Shown: in pieces, positions 46,632-54,370 of the stretch
How positions within the stretch are numbered: position 1 is the first letter of the stretch
Layout: each line of letters opens with the position of its first letter
NCBI RefSeq assembly: GCF_000186865.1
Contig: NW_008705565.1
Coordinates: 652,440-716,439 of the forward strand
Length of the DNA stretch: 64,000 nucleotides
Direction: 5' to 3'
Origin: Aureococcus anophagefferens
Lineage: Eukaryota > Sar > Pelagophyceae > Pelagomonadales > Pelagomonadaceae
Made by a program: the position numbers and the translations under genes
The notes under the pieces: generated by a model
What the model was told of the DNA's origin: nothing
Databases searched by the model: none
Seen by the model: the letters and a program-made list of their open reading frames with translations, nothing else

Positions 46632-47633
46632 ATGGCAGCCCCAAGCGCTCTCGCCCCGCGCCGGACGCGGTTCGCAGCTCTCAGTGCCGTCGCCGCGGCC
46701 GCCGTGCTCGGCGCGGCCGCCTTCGCGAGCGCCCGCGGGGACCGCCGCGGCGCGACGGCGTCCTTCGCCGCGGTGTCCTCGACCGCCGCGAAGACCTTCG
46801 TCGAGCACCGCTACACGGACTCGCACGCCAAGGCCGGCGAGCACGGCCACGTCGACGGCATCGACGACGTCGTCCTCGGCGGCGTCGACGTCGTCGCCTA
46901 CTTCTCGCTCGCGGCCGGCGCGGCGCCGGTCTACGGCTCGTCCGCGTACGCGTCGTCGCTCACGTCCGTCGACGCCTCCGACGGCAACAGCTTCCAGAGC
47001 GTCTTCTGGTTCGCGTCCAAGGCGAACCTCGAGGCCTTCGAGGCGAGCCCGTCCAAGTACGCGCCGCGCTTCGGCGGCTTCTGCTCCTACGGCATGTCGT
47101 CGGAGTTCGCGAAGGGCGGCGACGCGCCCATGGCGACGGCGAACGCGACGGCGGGCTGGCCCTGGGCCAAGGACTACGTCGGCCCGCCGGCGAACCAGTC
47201 CGTCTGGGCCGTGAGAGACGGCAAGCTCTACCTCGCGTTCCTGCGGGCGGTCATGGACGCGTTCCTCGACGACTTCGACGCCTTGAGCGCCGTCGCCGAG
47301 GGCCGCTGGGAGACCTTCTACGGCACGTCGTCGTCGGCCCCGACGGGGCCCTTCAACACGCAGTGCCTCGCGAGCGGCTACGAGTCGACACCGACGCGGA
47401 CCTGCACCTACGCGCCGCAGAAGCTCGCCGGCATCGAGTCGCCGCGCGCGCTCGACGACGCCTGCCGGTCGGCGCTCAACGCGTCCTGCGGAGACGACCG
47501 CGGCGACAACCCCGTCGCGGACTTTTCGTGCTCGGAGTGCCTCACGACGCACGCGGCCTTCCTGACGGAGTCGTGCCCGGCCGCGGACGACGGCACGCTC
47601 CCGGCCAAGGTCGACCGGGCCTACTGCTGGTAA
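46632..47633 (+). CDS. YHS-domain protein, membrane-anchored or secreted
   Basis: 333 residues from the ATG at 46632. An N-terminal hydrophobic segment (FAALSAVAAAAVLGAAAFAS) is a signal anchor or signal peptide. A YHS-type domain lies at about residues 80-165: VVLGGVDVVAYFSLAAG, PVYGSSAYASSLTSVDASDG, VFWFASKANLEAFEASPSKY and APRFGGFCSYGMS. The C-terminal part has paired cysteines (NASCGDDRG, DFSCSECLTTHAAFL). YHS domains can bind copper or other metals and occur in many algal secreted proteins of unknown role. No enzyme motif is visible. It is followed 146 bp later by the J-domain gene on the same strand. Confidence 0.8.
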   Translation: MAAPSALAPRRTRFAALSAVAAAAVLGAAAFASARGDRRGATASFAAVSSTAAKTFVEHRYTDSHAKAGEHGHVDGIDDVVLGGVDVVAYFSLAAGAAPVYGSSAYASSLTSVDASDGNSFQSVFWFASKANLEAFEASPSKYAPRFGGFCSYGMSSEFAKGGDAPMATANATAGWPWAKDYVGPPANQSVWAVRDGKLYLAFLRAVMDAFLDDFDALSAVAEGRWETFYGTSSSAPTGPFNTQCLASGYESTPTRTCTYAPQKLAGIESPRALDDACRSALNASCGDDRGDNPVADFSCSECLTTHAAFLTESCPAADDGTLPAKVDRAYCW

Positions 47634-47779
47634 GGGCTTTTTTGTTTCTCGTGTTTGTCGGCGGGACCTGTGAAACGCCACGACGCGTGAGCCCAAACTT
47701 GCAGTGCTTGGGACGAATCTCTCTGCGGCTTGGCGAGCGAAACGAGTGGCAGAGCAGGCTCCTCCGAGGAGTCGAGAGC

Positions 47780-48631
47780 ATGAGCTCTGAGCGCGCGCCG
47801 ACGGCCCACGTGCCGACTACCCAAGCGCCGCCGATGTCGCGGGGAAGTTCTGCGCTCCTCCGCAGGACTATCAGGTCGATCCTCCGCGCGAAAACGAACT
47901 ACGAGCGCATCGGCGTCGACGAGGACGCCCCAATGGACACGATCAAAGCCGAGTATCGAGACCAAGCGCTCGCCCTTCACGGCGACAAGGGCGGCGGGTC
48001 GCAGCAAAAGGAGGAGGCGATGGCACTTCTCAACGACGCAAAAGCGACGCTCCTCGACCCGGACGCGCGCGCGGCGTACGACCGCGGCCTCCGCGAAAAA
48101 CGAGAGCCGCGATTCGCGCGCGTCGGTAAACGCGTCGTCAAGGAATTTATAGACGAAAACACGGGCGAGCTCGCGCCGTTCGTCGGCCGCGTCGACTCCT
48201 ACGACGGCGAAGATTTCTTCCGCGTCGTCTACGACGACGGCGACGCGGAGCACCTCGACCTCGACGAGGTCGACGCGATCCTCGCGCCGGACGACGACGC
48301 GCCTCCCGCGACCGCCGCGAAGAAGCCGGCGGCCGCCCAGAAGAAGAAGCCGGCGGCCGCCCAGAAGAAGCCGGCGATGAAGAAGCCGGCGGCCGCCAAA
48401 ACCTGCAAGCCGGCCGCCAAGGCGCCCCCGAAGACGCCCCGGGCCAAGAAGGCGACCAAGGCCTCCAAGGCCGAGCCGGCCGCGCCGCCGCGGAAGCGCG
48501 GCCGCGACGACGCCGAGGCCGAGCCGGCCGCGCCGCCGCGGAAGCGAAGACGCGACGGCGCCGCGGCGCCGCCCGGGTTCTTGGCGTCGTGCCTGGGCGC
48601 GATGCGGTCGTACTGGCGACGCGTCGTCTAA
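47780..48631 (+). CDS. Degenerate J-domain protein with Tudor-like domain and basic tail
   Basis: 283 residues from the ATG at 47780. Residues about 38-105 fold like a J-domain (TNYERIGVDEDAPMDTIKAE, LALHGDKGGGSQQKEEAMAL, ATLLDPDARAAYDRGL), but the HPD tripeptide needed to stimulate Hsp70 reads HGD. A Tudor/chromo-like module follows (KEFIDENTGELAPFVGRVDS, YDGEDFFRVVYDDGDAEHLD). The tail is a string of Lys/Pro/Ala repeats and nuclear-localisation-like blocks (KKPAAAQKKPAMKKPAAAK, PPRKRGRDD). This suggests a nuclear chromatin- or RNA-associated protein rather than a working co-chaperone (inference). It converges on the 4,6-dehydratase gene with 87 bp between stops. Confidence 0.75.
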   Translation: MSSERAPTAHVPTTQAPPMSRGSSALLRRTIRSILRAKTNYERIGVDEDAPMDTIKAEYRDQALALHGDKGGGSQQKEEAMALLNDAKATLLDPDARAAYDRGLREKREPRFARVGKRVVKEFIDENTGELAPFVGRVDSYDGEDFFRVVYDDGDAEHLDLDEVDAILAPDDDAPPATAAKKPAAAQKKKPAAAQKKPAMKKPAAAKTCKPAAKAPPKTPRAKKATKASKAEPAAPPRKRGRDDAEAEPAAPPRKRRRDGAAAPPGFLASCLGAMRSYWRRVV

Positions 48632-48718
48632 GAGGACGATACGGCCGCCGGAGGCCGGGCGCGGCTCGTGGCACGATAGAAATGAGGGGAACTGTAGCGG
48701 GAGGACGCGCGACGGTTC

Positions 48719-49938
48719 CTAAATGGCGGAGACGGCGGACTCGATTCGCGGGTGCGCGACCAAGGCGCGCTCGATGTCCTTGTAGCGGTTCGAGTATTTG
48801 CGGTACCACTCGACCGTCGTCGCGAGGCCCTCCTCCCAGGACATGAGCTCCTTCCAGCCGAGCTTCGCGAGCTCGGAGTTGTCGATCGTGTAGCGGAGGT
48901 CGTTGAAGGCGCGGTCCGGCACGAAGGTGATGAGCGACGACTCGTTGTCGGAGAGCCCCATGATACGGATGAGCTCCTTGGCGACGCTGAGGTTCGACCG
49001 CTCGTTGCAGCCGCCGATGTTGTAGATCTTGCCGACGGCGGCCTTGTGGAGGATGCAGTCGAAGGCGCGCGCGACGTCCTCGACGTAGAGGAAGTTGCGC
49101 GTGTTGGCGCCCGTGCCGTGGAGCGTCACGGGCCGGCCGCGCGCGAGCTGGTTGACGAACTTGGGGATGAGCTTCTCGGGGAACTGGTGCGGCCCGTAGA
49201 CGTTGTTGCCGCGCGTGATGATGATGGGCAGCTGGAAGGAGCGGTGGTAGGACTTGACGAGGAACTCGGCCGCCGCCTTCGTCGCCGCGTAGGGGTTCGT
49301 GGGCTCGAGGACGTGGTCCTCGATCATGGGCTCCGTCTCCATGTTCTCGCCCTCGCCGTAGACCTCGTCCGTGCTCACGTGGACGAAGCGCTTGATGGAG
49401 TGGACCTTGGCGGCCTCGAGGAGGACGTGCGTGCCCATGATGTTGTTCCGCGTGAACTGGAACGAGTTGCCGAAGGAGTTGTCCACGTGCGTCTGCGCCG
49501 CGAAGTGCATGATCGTGTCGACCTCCTCGGTCTCGAGCACAAAGTTCACGAGGTCCGCGGAGCAGATGTCGCCCTTGACGAACTTGTAGTTGGGCAGCTT
49601 CGCGACCTCGTTGAGGTTCTCGATGCACGCGCAGTAGTCGAGCCGGTCGAAGTTGACGATCTTGTACTGCGGGTACCTGCGCGGGTTCGGCGTCGAGCGG
49701 GCGCGCGTCGACGGGCCGGGGAGCGACGACGCCGGGGCCGCGCTTCTTCGCGAGCAGGATGACGACGTGCGACGCGATGAAGCCCGCCCCGCCCGTGACC
49801 TGCGGGGGTTCGCGCGTCGGGGCAGCAGCGCCGAAGCGGCGATGGTGGGTGACGCGGCGCGCGCGCGAGGATGATGCGATCGAAGCCCTGCTTGTTCTCG
49901 CAGGGCGGGAGGGAATCCATGGCAGAAATGGCAGACAT
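48719..49938 (-). CDS. NDP-glucose 4,6-dehydratase (RmlB / rhamnose synthase type)
   Basis: Three exons (49938-49867, 49799-49744, 49676-48719) give 361 residues; an in-frame ATG at 49920 is an alternative start. Splicing rebuilds RIILVTGGAGFIASHVVILL and AKKYPQYKIVNFDRLDYCAC, the NAD-binding start of the family. Other motifs: IMHFAAQTHVDNSFGNSFQF, catalytic Thr-Asp-Glu in VSTDEVYGE, catalytic YxxxK in NPYAATKAAAEF, ITRGNNVYGPHQFPEKLIPK and RNFLYVEDVARAF. The enzyme forms the 4-keto-6-deoxy sugar from UDP- or dTDP-glucose, the first step to rhamnose. The later epimerase/reductase is not in the window. Both introns are exactly 67 nt and both require GC donors. Confidence 0.92.
49677..49743 (-). 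other. 4,6-dehydratase intron 2, GC-AG, 67 nt
   Basis: Exon 2 ends AAGAA, the intron starts GCGCGGCCCC and ends CGAACCCGCGCAG, and exon 3 starts GTACCCGCAG. This gives LLAKKYPQYK. No GT donor restores the frame. Confidence 0.8.
49800..49866 (-). other. 4,6-dehydratase intron 1, GC-AG, 67 nt
   Basis: Exon 1 ends ATCATCCTC, the intron starts GCGCGCGCGCCGCG and ends GCGAACCCCCGCAG, and exon 2 starts GTCACGGGC. This restores IILVTGGAGF. The only nearby GT is out of phase. Length and 3' end are the same as in intron 2. Confidence 0.8.
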
Positions 49939-50135
49939 GTTTGTGGTTTTTGCGACGGGCGCTTGCTTTGGTTTGTTGTCTGAGTCCTCCGTGCCAAATT
50001 CCCACGTCGTGCGATCTCGGCCGATGCCGGGAGCGGGCCCGAGCCGGCGATGTTTCAGGTGCCGCGAACGTTTACCCGTCGATCAAGTCGTTGAACGGGC
50101 GCGGCGCCGGGAAACGCGCGCGCGCATCGTCGCCG

Positions 50136-50214
50136 GCTGCCACTAGTGAAGCGTGGGCATCACACCAACACGCCTGGGCATCACACCTGAGCATCACGCT
50201 TCACTAGCTGCCAC
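50136..50214. mobile_element. 63-bp intergenic inverted-repeat element with 8-bp target duplication
   Basis: GCTGCCAC occurs at 50136-50143 and 50207-50214. The 63-bp insert between them has perfect 12-bp inverted ends (TAGTGAAGCGTG and CACGCTTCACTA). Its interior is little more than two direct copies of GGGCATCACACC and a partial third. It lies upstream of the 4,6-dehydratase and downstream of the hydrolase gene. It has no coding capacity and the form of a minimal non-autonomous DNA transposon. Confidence 0.82.
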
Positions 50215-50244
50215 AACACCCCCCCGTCGCCGACGCCCGGCGAA

Positions 50245-51532
50245 CTACCCCTTACGCGGCGGGCTCGGCGGCCGCAGGTGCTGCCGCTGCTGGGAATACG
50301 CCCTCGCGAGGTGCACTCGGACGTCCGCGTTGTTCGCCGGGTGGCGCTGCTGGGAGTCCGCCACGAGGAACCGCCCGGGGAGCTGCAACGTCGGCGGGCT
50401 CTTGGGATCCTCCAGGTTCGCCTGGATGCGGCCGAGCGTCCGCGCCTGGACCTCGATGTTGTCCCGCACCACCTTCAGCAGATCCGGCGCGCCGTCGTCC
50501 CTCGAGGGGCAGTAGGCGATGGGCCGGTCCTGCAGAAAGGCCAGCACGCCGTAGTTGAACTGCTTCGCGTCCTCGATGTAGGGCGCGTGGCGCAGGTCGC
50601 CCCGCCACACGTGGAACGTCGTGTCGCCGGCGCATTGCCGCGCGACGAGGGCGACCAATTCCCAGTGCACGGACGAGTCGCACTCCGTCGCCGTGAAGAG
50701 CAAGGGGCCGGCGAACCTACCGCGAACGTCGCGACGTAGCGGGAAAAGAAAGACGGGCGCCGCGGTCGCGCTTGGCCCGGAGCTTCGCCGGCCCGATCGC
50801 GCCCTCGGCGTGGAGCGCGCGGAATCGGCGCTTGAGCCCGAGGGCGGCGACCTGCGCGTTGCCGTCGTTCGTCGCGTCGAAGAGCCAGCACATCTCCGGC
50901 CGCTCGGCGCGGAACCGCTCGGAGAAGTTGTCCGGCGGCGTCGGGTAGCGGCTCCGGCCCTGCGCCTGCGTCCGCGAGACGCGGAGCGAGTCCGGCGGTT
51001 TCAGCGCGTCCTTGACGGCGTCGGCGATGTCGTCGCGGCCCGGCCCCTTCACGGCGTCCGCGGGGCCCGCGCCGCGGTCGACGTACCGGGAGATCCACCG
51101 CTCGCCGAATTTCGAGACGTCCGAGTCGTCGACCAGGCCGTAGAACGTGTTGCTGAAGACGCAGTGCGTGACGCGGTCGGGCCACTCCGCGAGCATGCGC
51201 GCGCACCAGAAGCCGCCGATACTGTGGCCGACGAGCGCCGCGCGCCGCGCGCCGACGGCGTCGAGCACGCAGCACACGTCCTCGGCCAGGTAGCCGCTCG
51301 AGAAGAGCTCCGCGTCCTCGACCTCGAGCCGGCTCTGGCCCCAGCCGCGCACCGACAGAGCCACGGCGTAGAAGCCCGACGCCGCGAAGAAAGGCAGCTG
51401 GTGCAGCCACACGTACGCGCTGCCGCCGCCGCCGTGGATGAACACCACGCAAGGCGTCCCCGGCGGGCACGTCGGCCGCGCCGGGGCCGTGAGGTAGTGG
51501 ATCGTCGCGCCCGTCGCGTGCGCGTAGGGCAT
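50245..51532 (-). CDS. Alpha/beta hydrolase-fold protein
   Basis: Exons 51532-50772 and 50716-50245 encode 410 residues. MPYAHATGATIHYLTAPARP opens a cofactor-free alpha/beta hydrolase: oxyanion region VVFIHGGGGSAYVWLHQLPF, SVRGWGQSRL, and the nucleophile elbow ALVGHSIGGFWCARMLAEWP (G-H-S-I-G, Ser nucleophile). After the splice, AKFAGPLLFTATECDSSVHW leads to a strand with a candidate Asp/Glu, and HVWRGDLRHAPYIEDAKQFN carries the likely catalytic His (RHAPYIED). The C-terminus is Gln/Arg/Pro-rich. Substrates range from esters to epoxides and cannot be assigned. There is no signal peptide. It is divergent from the apyrase gene, with 102 bp between starts. Confidence 0.82.
50717..50771 (-). other. 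Alpha/beta hydrolase intron, GC-AG, 55 nt
   Basis: The donor GCCAA/GCGCGACC and acceptor TTCGCGGTAG/GTTCGCC restore KLRAKFAGPLLFTATE. The 3' end (GACGTTCGCGGTAG) resembles the ends of the introner family at 1651 and 37369 (GACGTGCTTGGTAG, GACGCATTTGGTAG). No exact target duplication was found. Confidence 0.7.
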
Positions 51533-51634
51533 GGTGTCGTTGCAGCGCGGCGCGAGGCTGCCGAGCAGCGCTCAGTCGGGTCGCACCCGGGCAGCCATCG
51601 CGTCGATCGCAAAAACTTTCGCAAGGACGTGGAC

Positions 51635-53383
51635 ATGGCGCGGCCGCTGCGCGCCTGGCGCGCGGGCGCAGCCATGGCAGCCCTGGTCTGCGCGACGCAG
51701 GCGCGCACCCTCATGGAGTCGCGCTTCTCCGTCATCGTCGACGCCGGGTCCACGGGCTCGCGGGTCTACGTCTACGAGAAGCTCAGCGACGTCGACATGG
51801 CCGGGTCCCGCGGCGCGAAGCACGGGCCGGGCCTCGCGCAGCTCGTCGGGTCGTCGCGGGAGGCGCTGGCGGCCTACCTGCGGCCGCTCGTCGACTTCGC
51901 CGCGGACCGCGTGCCCGAGGCCGAGTGGACGCGGACGCCGCTGCGACTCTACGCCACTGCGGGCATGCGCCTCGCGGACGCGGCCGCGGCGCGGCGCCTC
52001 TACGACGACTGCTTCGCCGTCCTGAGCGGCGGCGCCTTCACCGTGGACCGGCGCGACCTGCGCACGATCTCCGGCGAGGACGAGGCCTTCTTCGCGGGGC
52101 TCGCCGCGAACTACGCGATGGGCACCGTCGACGCGGCGCGGAAATTCCAGGAGCGCCAGTCCTTCGATTTGGTTTTTGGCGCGTTGGACCTGGGCGGCGC
52201 CTCCACCCAAATAGCGGCGCCCATACGGAGCAACCGCCGCGCGGCGACGGCGCCGCTCGAGGCCGTCGACTTCGAGACGCGGACGTACCTCGGCTACGGC
52301 ATCGAGGCCGTCGCGGCCAAGTACGACGCCTTCCTCGAGTCCCTCGACGCGCGCCTCGGCCCCGAGGCCGTGGCCGACCCCTGCGCGCCGCGGGGCCACC
52401 GGCGGCCCCTGCCCGCGCGCGGCGCGACGGCCGAGGGAACGGGCGACTTCCGCGCGTGCGCGGACTCGATCGCGACGGCGCTGGGCTTCGGCGACTGCCA
52501 CCGCGAGCGGCGGAAGCGGCGCGAGGCGCCGGACCGCGAGTCGGCGCGCAAGTACGCGCTGCAGACCTGCGGCCTGCCCGCGGACGCCAAGGCCGGCGGC
52601 GCCGAGCTGCCGCCTTTGGCGCTCGAGCCGGGCGCGCGCTACGTGGCGACGTCGCTCTACTACTACGCCTGGCGCACGCTGCAGACGGCGCTGCCCCGCG
52701 CCGCGGACGTCGCGGAGCGCGCCGGCGCCGACGACGGCGCGACGGCGTGGGTCGCCGGCGCCGCGCCGCGCGCGGCCTTCGAGCCGTTCCGCAAGCAGTG
52801 GCCCGCGCCGTCCTTGGACGCGGCGGCGGCGGCGTCGGCGGCGCTCTGCGCCGCGCCGGGGTCGCTGATCCAGGTCGTCGCGGGCCTCGACGGGCCCTGG
52901 GACGCGTTCCAGGGCGACGCGGACCGGCGGCGGCGGGAGCTGCCGAGGCGGTGCTTCGAGCTCGCCTACGCGTCCCTGCTGTTGGGCGACGTCTACGGCG
53001 TGGACCCGGCGGCGAACGCCGTCGCCGTCGCCGTCGATGTCCACGGCGTCGAGCTCGATTGGACGTTGGGGGCCGTGCTCGGCGCGCCGGCGTCGCGGAC
53101 TCCGCCGCCGCGGCGGCCGCCGCCGCGCGCGACCAAGGCGCGGCCCGACGCGACGACGCTGCCGACGGCGGCGGACGACGTCCTCGACGGCGCCGTGCCG
53201 CGCTCCGGCGCGCTCCTCGCGCTCGTCGTCGTCCTCGCCGTGCTCGGCATCTTCCTCGCCTCCACCGCGCCGGGCGGGCGGCCGCGGGCCAACTCGCGGA
53301 GCCGGAACCCGTCGCCCTTCCCGCGGCGGCCCTCGCGGAACCGCTTCGCCTCGTCGCTGGGCGTCGAGAAGTGCGAGCCGTAA
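51635..53383 (+). CDS. Apyrase / ecto-NTPDase (GDA1/CD39 family)
   Basis: 582 residues from the ATG at 51635, with a hydrophobic N-terminal segment (AGAAMAALVCATQA). Apyrase conserved regions: ACR1 VIVDAGSTGSRVYVY, ACR2 YATAGMRL, ACR3 SGEDEAFFAGLAANYAMG, ACR4 GALDLGGASTQIA, and an ACR5-like DWTLGAVLG. A C-terminal membrane helix (SGALLALVVVLAVLGIFLAS) is followed by a basic cytosolic tail, giving the two-anchor topology of CD39-type enzymes. It hydrolyses nucleoside tri- and diphosphates at the cell surface or in the Golgi lumen, where it would support glycosylation or phosphate scavenging. Confidence 0.92.
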   Translation: MARPLRAWRAGAAMAALVCATQARTLMESRFSVIVDAGSTGSRVYVYEKLSDVDMAGSRGAKHGPGLAQLVGSSREALAAYLRPLVDFAADRVPEAEWTRTPLRLYATAGMRLADAAAARRLYDDCFAVLSGGAFTVDRRDLRTISGEDEAFFAGLAANYAMGTVDAARKFQERQSFDLVFGALDLGGASTQIAAPIRSNRRAATAPLEAVDFETRTYLGYGIEAVAAKYDAFLESLDARLGPEAVADPCAPRGHRRPLPARGATAEGTGDFRACADSIATALGFGDCHRERRKRREAPDRESARKYALQTCGLPADAKAGGAELPPLALEPGARYVATSLYYYAWRTLQTALPRAADVAERAGADDGATAWVAGAAPRAAFEPFRKQWPAPSLDAAAAASAALCAAPGSLIQVVAGLDGPWDAFQGDADRRRRELPRRCFELAYASLLLGDVYGVDPAANAVAVAVDVHGVELDWTLGAVLGAPASRTPPPRRPPPRATKARPDATTLPTAADDVLDGAVPRSGALLALVVVLAVLGIFLASTAPGGRPRANSRSRNPSPFPRRPSRNRFASSLGVEKCEP

Positions 53384-53476
53384 CCCCCCGTAGGCCTCCC
53401 CGTCTTGGTTCAACACGAGATCAACAAGAGCTCAACATCGACAGCAACTGCCAGCCGAGTCAAACTCAAAAAGAGC

Positions 53477-54319
53477 ATGGCCGACTCTTCGGAGGCCGAG
53501 CTCGCGTCGCCGCGGAGCGACGCGTCGCCGCGCAGCGATGGAGGCATCGGCGCGCCGACGCCGCGCACGAGCACGCGGAAGCGCGCGGCCGTCGACTACA
53601 AGGACCCGGGCCCGCTGAAGATGTCCGAGATCCGCATGGAGCCCCGCAAGCGCTCGAAGAAGAAGAGCGCGAAGAAGACGGCGGCGCCCACGTTCGAGTC
53701 GAGCGACGACGAGTCGCGCGCGTCGTCGGCCTACTCGCGCAAGCCCGCGGCGCGCAAGCCCGCGTCCCACAAGCCGCGGTCGAAGCGGCCGCGCGACGAC
53801 GGCGACTCGAGCGACGGCGACGCGAGCTCCGCGTCGCCGCGGGCCACGGACGGCGCGTCGAAGGAGGCCAAGAAGTGGAAGGGCCTCTACGAGAAGCTCG
53901 GCAAGGAGCACGAGGCGGCGGAGGACGCGGCGCGGGCCGACCGGAAGCGCGCGAAGAGGGCCTCCGAGAAGCTCAAGGAGGAGTCCGCGCTGCGCCGCGC
54001 CGCCGAGGAGCGGAGCGGCGTCTTCGCGCTGCTCACGGGCTTCCGCGTCGAGGAGGCCGACATCGAGGACGACGGCCGCGAGTTCGACTGCGTCGCGAGC
54101 TCGCACTTCTTCGACCGCGAGCTCAAGTTCTACCTGACCATCGACCCCGACGACGACCTCGTCTACTTCGAGGCCACGGAGGGCGCCGACTGCCTGCCCG
54201 AGCGCATGCGGCAGCCCCTCACCTTCGACAAGGACCAGTTCCCGCGCTTCGTGAGCCGCATCCTCGCGTGCGTCCACGGGCCCGCCAAGAAGGACAAGAA
54301 GGACGCGATGGCGGCGTAG
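53477..54319 (+). CDS. Putative kinetochore/monopolin-like (Csm1/Pcs1-type) protein
   Basis: 280 residues from the ATG at 53477. The N-terminal half is disordered, with Ser/Arg/Lys-rich blocks (RSKKKSAKKTAAP, ARKPASHKPRSKRPRDDGDS). A coiled coil (KKWKGLYEKLGKEHEAAEDA, KRAKRASEKLKEESALRRAA) leads straight into a small globular domain: GVFALLTGFRVEEADIEDDG, REFDCVASSHFFDRELKFYL, then LPERMRQPLTFDKDQFPRFV. Coiled coil plus this RWD-like fold with an F-x-C strand is the layout of Csm1/Pcs1 monopolin subunits, which clamp kinetochore or rDNA chromatin. The assignment rests on pattern only; another RWD-type kinetochore protein is possible. Confidence 0.55.
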   Translation: MADSSEAELASPRSDASPRSDGGIGAPTPRTSTRKRAAVDYKDPGPLKMSEIRMEPRKRSKKKSAKKTAAPTFESSDDESRASSAYSRKPAARKPASHKPRSKRPRDDGDSSDGDASSASPRATDGASKEAKKWKGLYEKLGKEHEAAEDAARADRKRAKRASEKLKEESALRRAAEERSGVFALLTGFRVEEADIEDDGREFDCVASSHFFDRELKFYLTIDPDDDLVYFEATEGADCLPERMRQPLTFDKDQFPRFVSRILACVHGPAKKDKKDAMAA

Positions 54320-54370
54320 GGCATCCACGACGCGCCCCCCCCCCAAAAAGCAAGACCGACGTAGTACCGA

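Noticed and set aside
50245..50716. Second exon of the alpha/beta hydrolase as a separate gene starting at 50703
   Set aside because: It lacks a nucleophile region, begins at an internal strand of the fold, and joins the upstream exon in frame through a GC-AG intron.
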